From Algivirga pacifica (GTDB lineage Bacteria; Bacteroidota; Bacteroidia; Cytophagales; Flammeovirgaceae), in the NCBI RefSeq assembly GCF_039543525.1, contig NZ_BAABJX010000052.1:62001-126000 (forward strand): a stretch of DNA of 64,000 bases, written 5' to 3'. Shown here in pieces: positions 34,686-42,871 of this stretch (the stretch's first letter is position 1; every line of letters starts with the position of its first letter). The position numbers and the translations under genes were made by a program. The notes beneath the pieces are model-generated. The model did no database searches. It was given only the letters and a program-made list of their open reading frames with translations, and was not told the origin of the DNA.

Positions 34686-34866
34686 TAGGAACTTGAAATG
34701 AATCTGTTAGTGCCTAAATTGATGGCAGACATGATGAGAGATACTTGTGAGATACTCTATATGGGGTATCTAAGAACGAATTATTCTCTCATTTGAAGTA
34801 TCAATTAATGACACTACCTATATTTTCATAACTATAGCGTGTTGTGATAGAAGCGAGTATATATAC

Positions 34867-34908
34867 GGAGAACATACTTTTTGAAAGAAAGGGATGTTCT
34901 CTGTTTTT
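34867..34908 (+). terminator. hairpin with T-run upstream of the cytochrome b5 gene
   Basis: GGAGAACAT pairs with ATGTTCTC across about 18 bases, followed by TGTTTTTT. It may end lipA transcription or act as an attenuator for the gene that starts 23 bases later. Confidence 0.6.
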
Positions 34909-34930
34909 TAGGTGGAGATAAAAGGCTATT

Positions 34931-35167
34931 ATGGAACTAAAGATATATAGCAAACAACAACTAGCACTAAGAAATGGGGTGGATAGAGAAGAGATATGGT
35001 GTGCTTATAAAGGGATGATTTATGATGTAAGTCGTTCCAAGCTTTGGAGAGGAGGAAAGCATTATGAACACTGGGCAGGACAAGACCTTACACAGGAAAT
35101 GAAAGATGCACCCCATACAGAGTTTGTGTTTGAGAAGTTTGATATTGTGGGAAAATTAGGGGAATGA
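34931..35167 (+). CDS. small cytochrome b5-like heme-binding protein
   Basis: The 78-residue protein is a single cytochrome b5 domain of the short bacterial type, without signal peptide or membrane anchor. The likely heme ligands are H44 or H47 in GGKHYEHWAGQDLT and H62 in APHTEF, and the YKGMIYDVS strand typical of the fold precedes them. It could carry electrons in the cytoplasm, or bind a sterol-like ligand. No reductase or desaturase gene is next to it. A terminator follows. Confidence 0.82.
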   Translation: MELKIYSKQQLALRNGVDREEIWCAYKGMIYDVSRSKLWRGGKHYEHWAGQDLTQEMKDAPHTEFVFEKFDIVGKLGE

Positions 35168-35187
35168 TTTTTTTCCAGAGATAAGAT

Positions 35188-35225
35188 AAAAGGAATGCAA
35201 TAGTTAAAAGGTTGCATTCCTTTTC
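35188..35225. terminator. bidirectional terminator between convergent genes
   Basis: A 13-bp perfect stem (AAAAGGAATGCAA with its complement) and an 11-base loop lie between the cytochrome b5 gene and the AP2/HNH gene. Confidence 0.82.
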
Positions 35226-35229
35226 TCAT

Positions 35230-35790
35230 TTATTCTGGAATAGCATTTCCTTCGCTATCAAGCCTATTTAAACTTTTCGTTTTCCCAAATAGCTCTTCTG
35301 ACTTAAGGTTATAAGCTTTGGCGGCTTCCTCTGGAGTGGAAAACAAACCTAGGTCATAACGCTCATTACTAGTATATAGAACTGCTCTGTAAGTATTCTT
35401 GCTTACTTTGACTACACCTCTATAACCTGTTTTATTGTTGAAGTTTTTTTGATTTCTTCTAAGTTCAGACATGGTAGCCCATTCTAGGTTTTTTGTTCTA
35501 CAGTCAAGAGGGTTCCCATTAATGATTCGTACAAACAAACGCTTGTCCGAAGGAGGCATGTCAATGAATTTTTCAGCAATCAGTTTATGTATATAAATAG
35601 TAACATTTTTATACTTTCCATTTTTGAGTGGGTAATTACGTTGGTAGAAAACATATCCACTAGAGTGTAAGCGTAGGTTTTCTAGTAGTTTAATTTCTTT
35701 ATAGTATTCGTTGTTTTCGATGAAGCTGTATGCTTCTTCGGAGAGAATGACATGTTTTTCTGCATTCTTCAACTTTACTTTGTAAAGCAT
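35230..35790 (-). CDS. HNH-like and AP2 domain protein (homing-endonuclease-type)
   Basis: 186 residues. The middle (about 62-106) resembles an HNH nuclease (IHKLIAEKFI, NPLDCRTKNLEWAT), but the usual VDHINGN reads VRIINGN, so a key histidine is replaced. The C-terminal part (122-169) is an AP2 DNA-binding domain: GYRGVVKVS, RYDLGLFSTPEEAAKAYN. AP2-HNH fusions are known from phages and homing endonucleases. It stands alone between a cytochrome b5 gene and an oxidoreductase gene, with no intron or phage genes nearby, so it may be a domesticated or decaying mobile endonuclease that still binds DNA. Confidence 0.8.
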   Translation of the reverse strand: MLYKVKLKNAEKHVILSEEAYSFIENNEYYKEIKLLENLRLHSSGYVFYQRNYPLKNGKYKNVTIYIHKLIAEKFIDMPPSDKRLFVRIINGNPLDCRTKNLEWATMSELRRNQKNFNNKTGYRGVVKVSKNTYRAVLYTSNERYDLGLFSTPEEAAKAYNLKSEELFGKTKSLNRLDSEGNAIPE

Positions 35791-35981
35791 AATCAGTTGT
35801 AGTTCTGTGATGTGAATAAACGGTAATTGATAACTATAGGTAGTTATTGCTGGTTTTTACGAGCAGCCCTGTCTAGTGCATGACCTATGTGAGAGATAAC
35901 AAAACATTGTGTTAAGGGTATTAATGCTGTATAAGAGTGAATAACTACTTCAGCGCTCTTTAAAGTTGGAGCAATGATAAC

Positions 35982-37049
35982 CTAGAAGGTCAACTTAAAT
36001 TTATCGGCAATTTTCTTTAAATCTTTTTCTACGGCGTTTAATAATGGTATTCCATTGGTTTTACGTTCCTTTGTTGTTACTCGCTCTAAGTCTCCAGGTA
36101 TAAGAATACTTTGAGCTTCGTCGACAGGAGTAGCTTTTCTAAAGCGTTCTATCCATATATCCATATCCTGCTTAAAAGCCTCTTTGGACCTGAAAGCATC
36201 AATACGCATGGCGCCAAAAAAATGTCCCAATCCTTCTCCTACAGGATGGTCAGAAACAGGCAAGAAACTGACAAAAGGAGGAACCCATGGGCCAAAATTA
36301 GCCCCTGATAATACTCCTGAAAGAATATCTACCATAGCGCCTAAGCAATATCCTTTATGGCTTCCTTGATGAGGAGCACTACCTAATGGCAATAATGCAC
36401 CTCCTTGCTTAAGGGTATCAGGCTCATGAGCAATATTGCCATCAGCATCTTGAATCCAGCCATCAGGTGCTTGTTGTTTTTGTCTTTTTAAAATCTCAAT
36501 TTTCCCATTAGCTACCGCAGTGGTAGCAAAGTCAGCCACAAATGCAGGTTGTTTGCCTGCAGGAATCGCCATGGCAATAGGATTAGTACCTAGCATACGC
36601 TCTTTGGAGTGCGTTGGAGCTACCAAAGGACTTGCATTGGTCATGGCAATACCGATCATATCTTGAGGGAGTACACGCATGGCATGGTAGCCTGCAATAC
36701 CAAAATGATTGGAGTTTTTAACGGAGGCCCAGGCAGTACCTACAGCCTCAGCTTTTTCTTGTAGAATATCCATGACTTTTGGGCCTATTACCAGCCCTAA
36801 ACCTGCATCTCCATCAATCACAACGGTACTGGGAGTTTCATGAACTACCTTTATATTGGGAGTCGGGTTTATTCTTCCGTTTTCCCATAGTCTTACATAA
36901 CCAGATAATCTCGCTACTCCATGAGAATCAACACCTCTGAGGTCCGCTTCAACCAAAACTTCAGCAGCAAGTTTGGCATCTTCTTCTGAACAGCCGATTG
37001 ATTGAAAAACAGCTGAACAAAAGTCTTGTAGCTTACTATAGGGATACAT
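35982..37049 (-). CDS. malate/L-lactate/ureidoglycolate dehydrogenase family (Ldh) NAD(P)-dependent oxidoreductase
   Basis: Type-2 malate/lactate dehydrogenase family, which reduces 2-oxoacids. From MYPYSKLQDF the product is 355 residues, as usual. The family motifs DLRGVDSHGVARLSGYV, NSNHFGIAGYHA and MLGTNPIAMAIP are present, with GSHKGYCLG in the C-terminal half. Substrate specificity cannot be read from sequence. A longer in-frame start at 37109 would add 20 hydrophobic residues atypical of the family. Confidence 0.9.
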   Translation of the reverse strand: MYPYSKLQDFCSAVFQSIGCSEEDAKLAAEVLVEADLRGVDSHGVARLSGYVRLWENGRINPTPNIKVVHETPSTVVIDGDAGLGLVIGPKVMDILQEKAEAVGTAWASVKNSNHFGIAGYHAMRVLPQDMIGIAMTNASPLVAPTHSKERMLGTNPIAMAIPAGKQPAFVADFATTAVANGKIEILKRQKQQAPDGWIQDADGNIAHEPDTLKQGGALLPLGSAPHQGSHKGYCLGAMVDILSGVLSGANFGPWVPPFVSFLPVSDHPVGEGLGHFFGAMRIDAFRSKEAFKQDMDIWIERFRKATPVDEAQSILIPGDLERVTTKERKTNGIPLLNAVEKDLKKIADKFKLTF

Positions 37050-37226
37050 TAATGAGTATAGTTTATTTATTCTTTTTTCAAATTGGAATTTAAATAATAT
37101 AATGATCAATATTTGTTAAGCAAATTTGTGTGAATCGCCTAAAATACAGTCATCTAAAGGTGAATAATATGTTACAATGATACGGAATAAACTTTAAAAT
37201 AGATTATAAAAGTCCAAAAAAATACC

Positions 37227-38207
37227 ATGATAAGTATACTGTTAGCCGTTAGAAATGAGGAAAAAACGCTTGTTGAGTGTCTACAGACGTTGTTAGATCA
37301 AAAATTAGATCAATCGTATGAAATACTTATTGGAAATGATGGCTCAACAGATGGAACTAAGCAGTTATTAGAGCGTTATCAACAAACTTATGATCATATT
37401 TTTGTCTATGATATTCTCAAAAATAAATACGGATTGAAAGGGAAAGCAAATGTATTGGCTCAGCTATCAGAAAAAGCAAAAGGAAGTATTTTGTTGTTTA
37501 CAGATGCTGACATGAGATTATCACCAACATGGGCAATGACGTTGGTAAATGCTTTAAAGGATGATGTAGGAATTATTACGGGGGTGACTTATGTAGAAGG
37601 ACGGACTTTTTGGGAGAAATGGCAGGGGTTGGATTGGCTTTATGCACTGCAGCTATTGAATATATTATCTTCTTGGGGAGTGGCGCTGACTGCTATGGGG
37701 AATAATATGGGAGTACAAAGAAAAGCGTATGATGCTGTGGGAGGGTATGAAAAGATTCCATTCTCCGTAGCAGAAGATTTTGCTCTTTCCAAAGCATTAA
37801 TAGAGGCTGGCTGGAAAAGTAAGCATCTGTTTAATAGAAGAGTGAAGGGAGAAACATTAGGGGTAGATAGCTTTCAAGAATGGTTACGACAAAGGAAGCG
37901 ATGGATGAAAGGGGCGGTAGCACTGCCAAAGGTATGGGTATGGCTTTTAGTGATACATTACCTTGGAATATTTTTGCTTCCGTTTGTATACGCCGTTCAA
38001 CCTATGGTAAGTTTGTATGCCTTAGGGGGAGTCGTTGCTTTTCGGTGGGGAATATTGCTTAAAGCATTGTTTACATTGAGGCTCTATCGATTTATCCCTT
38101 ATATTTTATTATTTGAACCTCTTTATTCGGTGTTTTATGTAATAGTATTATTGTATTATACTTTACCGGTAAAGGTCGTCTGGAAAGGAAGAGAGTATGA
38201 GGCGTAG
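37227..38207 (+). CDS. family 2 glycosyltransferase, membrane-bound
   Basis: Transfers a sugar from a nucleotide sugar; GT-A fold at the N-terminus (ILLAVRNEEKTLVECLQTLL, GNDGSTDGT). The metal-binding DxD appears as DADM at about residue 92. The QxxRW-type motif of processive enzymes reads RQRKRW at about 217-222, and two to three membrane helices follow at the C-terminus. The acceptor is unknown. It is followed 85 bases later by a HAD phosphatase gene on the same strand. Confidence 0.88.
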   Translation: MISILLAVRNEEKTLVECLQTLLDQKLDQSYEILIGNDGSTDGTKQLLERYQQTYDHIFVYDILKNKYGLKGKANVLAQLSEKAKGSILLFTDADMRLSPTWAMTLVNALKDDVGIITGVTYVEGRTFWEKWQGLDWLYALQLLNILSSWGVALTAMGNNMGVQRKAYDAVGGYEKIPFSVAEDFALSKALIEAGWKSKHLFNRRVKGETLGVDSFQEWLRQRKRWMKGAVALPKVWVWLLVIHYLGIFLLPFVYAVQPMVSLYALGGVVAFRWGILLKALFTLRLYRFIPYILLFEPLYSVFYVIVLLYYTLPVKVVWKGREYEA

Positions 38208-38292
38208 TTGATTAAAAATAAGAATTTAAATTGTACTTCTATAAGCAGAAGACACTGTTTTGTGTCTAATCATCGTATTACAAAATAAGACC

Positions 38293-38820
38293 ATGAATCA
38301 AGAAGAACGAAAAAAATGTGTATTCCTCGATAGAGATGGAGTTTTGAATCGCGACAGGGGAGACTATACCTATGAATTAGCAGATTTTGAAATATTGCCG
38401 GGAGTAGTAGAGGCATTAAAATTATTGAAGGAAGCGGGGTTTCTTATTATTGTAATTACGAACCAGGCTGGAATTGCCAAGGGGCGATACACGAAAGAGG
38501 CTGTTAAGCAATGTCATGAGTATTTACAACAACAATGTGGGGAGGTTATCGACGCCCTTTATTATGCTCCTTACCATGAGAGTGTTACAGCTTCCTTAAC
38601 ACGTAAACCTAATTCTTTGATGCTGGAAAAAGCAATTGCAAAATACAAGGTAGATGTAGATCATGCCTATATGGTTGGAGATCAGGAAAGAGACTTGGTA
38701 GCAGCTCACAAAGCAGGCGTCAGAAAACTAATTCTTGTCGATAACCCTGCGTCAGAAGATAGCCTTAGTACACATACGGCTAGTGATTTACTGACGGCCG
38801 TAAAGCAAGTTATACTATAG
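38293..38820 (+). CDS. HAD-IIIA phosphatase, GmhB-like
   Basis: Related to D-glycero-manno-heptose 1,7-bisphosphate 7-phosphatase and histidinol phosphatase. From MNQEERKK it is 175 residues, with the nucleophile motif FLDRDGVLNRD, VITNQAGIAKG and the VGDQERDLVAA motif. The zinc loop of GmhB (CxH, then CxC) is not preserved: only the His of APYHE remains before SLTRKP. The true substrate is therefore uncertain. No other heptose gene is adjacent; the upstream neighbour is a glycosyltransferase. Confidence 0.82.
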   Translation: MNQEERKKCVFLDRDGVLNRDRGDYTYELADFEILPGVVEALKLLKEAGFLIIVITNQAGIAKGRYTKEAVKQCHEYLQQQCGEVIDALYYAPYHESVTASLTRKPNSLMLEKAIAKYKVDVDHAYMVGDQERDLVAAHKAGVRKLILVDNPASEDSLSTHTASDLLTAVKQVIL

Positions 38821-38825
38821 TTTTT

Positions 38826-38923
38826 GTTCATGCTGTTTAGGTGAGCTTCGCTCGTTCATAATGTTTAGCTATTTAAACACCTAAACATTATGAACGAGCG
38901 AAGCTCACCTAAACAATATGAAC
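38826..38923. repeat. palindromic repeat, GAGCTTCGCTC module with GTTCATAATGTTTAG linkers (copy 1)
   Basis: A 98-base near-perfect palindrome between convergent genes. Each arm reads GTTCATnnTGTTTAG, then the small hairpin GAGCTTCGCTC, then GTTCATAATGTTTAG; the other arm is the reverse complement. The tip is about 10 bases of AT-rich sequence. Confidence 0.85.
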
Positions 38924-38926
38924 ATC

Positions 38927-39094
38927 TTTAGAGCTTGTTTGGAATACTGCTTTAGATAGAGAAAATTTCTATAACCTGTTCAAATCAAGTCAGATTTGAA
39001 GATAATAGTGGTTCTATTTGATGAGAATATGAGTTGATTTGAGCAGTGATTAGAGGAATTTTCTTTCTGAATCAGTATTCCAAACAAGCTCTTA
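38927..39094. repeat. inverted repeat, AGAGCTTGTTTGGAA family (long copy)
   Basis: The ends TTTAGAGCTTGTTTGGAATACTG and its reverse complement bound a 168-base element whose interior is also largely self-complementary. The right end supplies the last leucine and stop codon of the GAF gene. It lies directly next to the palindrome at 38826. Confidence 0.75.
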
Positions 39095-39574
39095 GAGCTT
39101 ATCTGAAATGAAGCTAGCCACTTGTTCTAAATATTTTTGATCGACTTCATTAAAAGAGCTATAGGAGTCGCTGTCAATATCTAGAATGAGTTTAACCTCA
39201 CCGTCTTTAATGATAGGGACAACAATCTCTGACTTGGAATCTGAACTACAGGCAATATGTCCTGGAAAGGCGTCCACGTCTTCTACGATGATCGTTTTGG
39301 CTTCACTGTAAGCGGTGCCACACACTCCTTTTCCAAAAGGAATACGGGTGCAGGCAATAGGCCCTTGAAATGGCCCTAATACTAGTTGTTCTTGATTGGA
39401 TAGATAAAACCCAACCCATAAAAAATCAAAAGCCATATTTAAGGCCGACGATATATTCGCTAAATTAGCGGTAAGATCAGACTCATAATGAATAAGTGCT
39501 TTTAGTTGAGGAAGTAATGCTTCGTATTTTTCTGATTTGGAAGCTCCTTTTGGTATGATTAATGACTCTGCCAT
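39092..39574 (-). CDS. GAF-domain free methionine-(R)-sulfoxide reductase
   Basis: Single GAF domain protein of the fRMsr type, which reduces free methionine-R-sulfoxide. From MAESLIIPKG it is 160 residues, the family length. The cysteines of the family are visible in GVCGTAYS and HIACSSDSKSEIVVPI, with the substrate-binding region FLWVGFYLSNQEQLVLGPFQG. A longer in-frame start at 39721 would add about 50 residues that do not look like this family. The last codon and stop lie in a repeat element. Confidence 0.9.
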   Translation of the reverse strand: MAESLIIPKGASKSEKYEALLPQLKALIHYESDLTANLANISSALNMAFDFLWVGFYLSNQEQLVLGPFQGPIACTRIPFGKGVCGTAYSEAKTIIVEDVDAFPGHIACSSDSKSEIVVPIIKDGEVKLILDIDSDSYSSFNEVDQKYLEQVASFISDKL

Positions 39575-39786
39575 ATATAGATTTATTGACTCGTTATCGT
39601 TAATAAAATTAAGAAACCAACAACTGTTGTAGACAATTGTTGTCCCTTTGTAACCTGCAAAGTAAGAAGGAGTTTTCGCTTTTACGAATATTAATATTTC
39701 CAAGGATTTATTGTACTTCATTTAGGGTTGAGAAGTAGAAAAATTTCCTTTATTAGAGAGGAATTGAAGGATTTTATTTTTTTGAT

Positions 39787-41286
39787 ATGCAGAACATAAA
39801 GCCGGTAAGGATATTAATCCTATTATTATATATAAGTATCATGTTAGGGGGAGTGATGTTGATCTCTCAGGGAAGAGATGTCAACATTCCAGGTATTGCC
39901 TATAGCCTGCGTATGCCAGGCGCCAAGGATGTACTACCGTCTGCCTGGTATAAAAAGGAGCAACCTGAAAAGGTTATGGCTTCTTTAGAAAATAAAACTC
40001 AGGAGAAGGTGGTAGTTTCTAAACAACCGAAGGAAGAGAAAAGAAAGGTTGTAAAAGATACGTTGACATCTTCTAAGCCAGAGGTAATAGTCCCTAAAGA
40101 AGGGGTGAAAGTAACGACTCACCCGGGAGATATTGCCATCGAGTATCCTCAAGGTGCATTAGATGCCTTTTTTAGTTCCTTGAGTTATGCCAAAGGTGGT
40201 AAGAAGAAAATCAGGGTACTACACTTTGGAGATTCTCAGTTGGAAGGAGATCGAGTAACAGAACGTCTAAGAGAGAATGTACAAGGAGAGTTTGGTGGTT
40301 ATGGCTTAGGATTGATTCCTTTTACGGAAATAAAAGGAATAAGAACCACCTTGAATCAGGAGGCTTCTGATAATTGGGAAACGGATATTCTGTATGGGCA
40401 TCATGCGGCAGGTGCTACACATGGAGAGTTTGGGCTTTTTGGGAAGGACTTCTTTTTCAAGGGAAGTTTTGAGGAGCCCGCCAGTGCTGAGATACGTTTG
40501 CAGCGTACAGGATATACAAGTTATAGAGAAAGAACTTATCGCCATATCAAATTATACCTTAAGAATACGTTATCACCTTTGAAGGTGATCTATGGACAAG
40601 GGAAGAAGTATACGGATACATTGAAAGTGTACCCAAGAGAAAATCCCCAGACATTGGATTTACCGATAAAGGGACGATTGGGGACATTGGATATGAAGTT
40701 TGAAAGTACCGGAACACCTCACTTTTATGGTTTATCTCTGGAGGGAGATGCTGGTGTGATGGTGGATAACCTACCTTTAAGGGGAAGTTCAGGGACTGAG
40801 TTTACCAGAATGTATAAAGCCCACTTAAAAGGGGTGGTGAAAGATATGAGTGTGCGGTTGATTATCTTACAGTTTGGCGTGAATACGGTCCCTCAATTGA
40901 GTGATAGCTATGGGTTTTACGAAAGGTCTTTTTACAGACAGATACAATACCTCAAATCAGTCTTCCCGAAGGCTTCTATCTTAGTGGTGGGAGTTTCGGA
41001 TATGGCACGTAAAGAACGTACTGAATTACAATCTTATCCCAATATAACAGCGGTAAGTGGGGCGCAAAGAAGAGCTGCTCAGAAGGCAGGTGTTGCTTTC
41101 TGGGATTTGTATAAGGCTATGGGAGGAGAAGGCTCCATCATTACTTGGGCAGAGAGAACTCCTGCCTGGGCAAATAAAGATTATACACACTTTACACGTA
41201 GAGGGGCGAATCACGTAGGAGATATGATTTATAACGAATTGATGAGGGAATACAATAAATTTTTGACTAAAAAAATAGCACAATAA
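39787..41286 (+). CDS. SGNH/GDSL hydrolase-like protein, membrane-anchored (first of a pair)
   Basis: 499 residues with an N-terminal membrane segment (ILILLLYISIMLGGVMLIS), a Lys/Glu-rich linker (about 55-125), and an SGNH domain. The GDS motif is in VLHFGDSQLEGD, LQFGVNTVP is a variant block III (GxN), and the C-terminal block V is DYTHFTRRGANHVG. Likely a periplasmic esterase or polysaccharide O-acetyl-modifying protein. Only one base separates its stop from the next ATG, so the pair is cotranscribed. Confidence 0.82.
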   Translation: MQNIKPVRILILLLYISIMLGGVMLISQGRDVNIPGIAYSLRMPGAKDVLPSAWYKKEQPEKVMASLENKTQEKVVVSKQPKEEKRKVVKDTLTSSKPEVIVPKEGVKVTTHPGDIAIEYPQGALDAFFSSLSYAKGGKKKIRVLHFGDSQLEGDRVTERLRENVQGEFGGYGLGLIPFTEIKGIRTTLNQEASDNWETDILYGHHAAGATHGEFGLFGKDFFFKGSFEEPASAEIRLQRTGYTSYRERTYRHIKLYLKNTLSPLKVIYGQGKKYTDTLKVYPRENPQTLDLPIKGRLGTLDMKFESTGTPHFYGLSLEGDAGVMVDNLPLRGSSGTEFTRMYKAHLKGVVKDMSVRLIILQFGVNTVPQLSDSYGFYERSFYRQIQYLKSVFPKASILVVGVSDMARKERTELQSYPNITAVSGAQRRAAQKAGVAFWDLYKAMGGEGSIITWAERTPAWANKDYTHFTRRGANHVGDMIYNELMREYNKFLTKKIAQ

Positions 41287-41287
41287 G

Positions 41288-42625
41288 ATGCGGGAAAATT
41301 GTCATCAGAAACGTAAGAGGAAGTGGAAAGGGTTATTGATGGTTCCATTGGTGTGTTTATTGGGAGCCGCTAAGATACCTTTTAATGGAGGTGATCCCGA
41401 GGGGGAATCTACAGCAAAACGTACACGTAGTGATTATGACTTTATTCGTTTAGATATCAATTATCTTCAGCATTTTAGCTATAGTGAAGGCTTGTCTCAC
41501 TTCTTTACGCAGTTGAAGTTATTGGAGGAGCGAAAAGACCGAAAAGTCCATGTTTTACACTTAGGAGATTCCCATATTCAGGCTGATTTCTTTTCAGGAA
41601 AAGTTAGGGAGGAGTTCTATAAAGATAAACGCTTTCCGATGTCGGGAAGAGGTTTTGTTTTTCCGTATCGATTAGCAAAAACCAATAACCCGTTGAACTA
41701 TAGTGTTTCTTATACAGGAGCCTGGAGGGGACAGCGTTGTTCTATGAGTCGTCATCAGAGTCGTTGGGGAGTTGCTGGAGTGTCCGCTGAAACAAACTCT
41801 TCTTCTGCTACGGTTGAAATTAACCCAAATGTACAGGAGGAAATGATGTATGATATTTCTTCAGTGAGTGTATTCCACCCTCATCAGGAAACAACAGAAA
41901 TGCGAATCAATGTAATTCCTGATGAAGGAAATACAATTAGTGTAGAGGAACCTACAAGGGGAGTAGAGACTTTTCGTTTACAAAATCCTCAGCAAGCGGT
42001 AAAGCTTTCGGTGAGTAAAGATGCCGCAGCTCAATCCAGATTATTGATGCAGGGCGTATTTTTGGAAAGTGACCGACCAGGAATAATTTATAGTGCAGCC
42101 GGGGTGAATGGAGCTAAGGCAAAAAGCTTTGAACGTTGTGCAGATATGGGGCCTCAGATTAATTTTCTTAAGCCTGACTTGATCATTGTTTCTTTAGGAA
42201 CCAATGACGCGATTGTCAAACCGTTTAACCGGGAGCGTTTTATTGATCATTATACTAATTTACTGGATATGATTAAGAAGGAAGCTCCTCAAGCTTCTAT
42301 TATCCTGACGACCCCAGGAGATAATTATAGACAGCGCAAATACCTGAATTACGATAATGAGGAAGCTCGCCTGTTGATTGGAGAGTTGGCGATGAAGTAT
42401 AATGCGAGTGTATGGGATTTCTATACAATTATGGGGGGATTAAACTCAATCAATGATTGGTATGCCAATGGTCTTGCGGCAAGAGATATGGTGCACTTGA
42501 GTAGAGAAGGATACGAGTATCAGGGAGACTTGTTTTATAGGGCGTTGACAGATGCTTATACTCATTTTAAAGACTCTGTCTCTCAGTATACGATAGATCA
42601 ATATGCACAACCAGTTGTGAATTAA
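41288..42625 (+). CDS. SGNH/GDSL hydrolase-like protein (second of a pair)
   Basis: 445 residues with a basic N-terminus and a hydrophobic stretch (GLLMVPLVCLLGAAKIPF) that could be a signal anchor. The SGNH blocks are present: VLHLGDSHIQADF, VSLGTNDAIV (GTND) and RDMVHLSREGYEYQGD. Related to the preceding gene in layout but divergent in sequence. SGNH pairs of this kind often sit near MBOAT acyltransferases, but none is seen here; the substrate is unknown. Confidence 0.82.
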   Translation: MRENCHQKRKRKWKGLLMVPLVCLLGAAKIPFNGGDPEGESTAKRTRSDYDFIRLDINYLQHFSYSEGLSHFFTQLKLLEERKDRKVHVLHLGDSHIQADFFSGKVREEFYKDKRFPMSGRGFVFPYRLAKTNNPLNYSVSYTGAWRGQRCSMSRHQSRWGVAGVSAETNSSSATVEINPNVQEEMMYDISSVSVFHPHQETTEMRINVIPDEGNTISVEEPTRGVETFRLQNPQQAVKLSVSKDAAAQSRLLMQGVFLESDRPGIIYSAAGVNGAKAKSFERCADMGPQINFLKPDLIIVSLGTNDAIVKPFNRERFIDHYTNLLDMIKKEAPQASIILTTPGDNYRQRKYLNYDNEEARLLIGELAMKYNASVWDFYTIMGGLNSINDWYANGLAARDMVHLSREGYEYQGDLFYRALTDAYTHFKDSVSQYTIDQYAQPVVN

Positions 42626-42687
42626 GGGGGAGATAAAGCAGGAAAATATTACACATTATATAGTTAGTAATGTAACGAAATAATAAT

Positions 42688-42728
42688 AAAAAAGAAGGGG
42701 ATTGTAGTATACAGTCTCCTTTTTTTTA
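42688..42728 (+). terminator. terminator after the SGNH pair
   Basis: A stem around AAGGGGATTGTA with its near complement TACAGTCTCCTT and a short loop, followed by eight T. Confidence 0.8.
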
Positions 42729-42871
42729 TTTCAAAAGTGTCAGTAGACGAGAAAGATATACTTTCTCATACATAGGTGATTTTTAGCTGTTTTTTATCAA
42801 AGAAGCCGAAGGGCATTCTGTAAGTTGTTGCTGTAAAGTATATAATATTAACTAAAGAACAGTAACCATAT

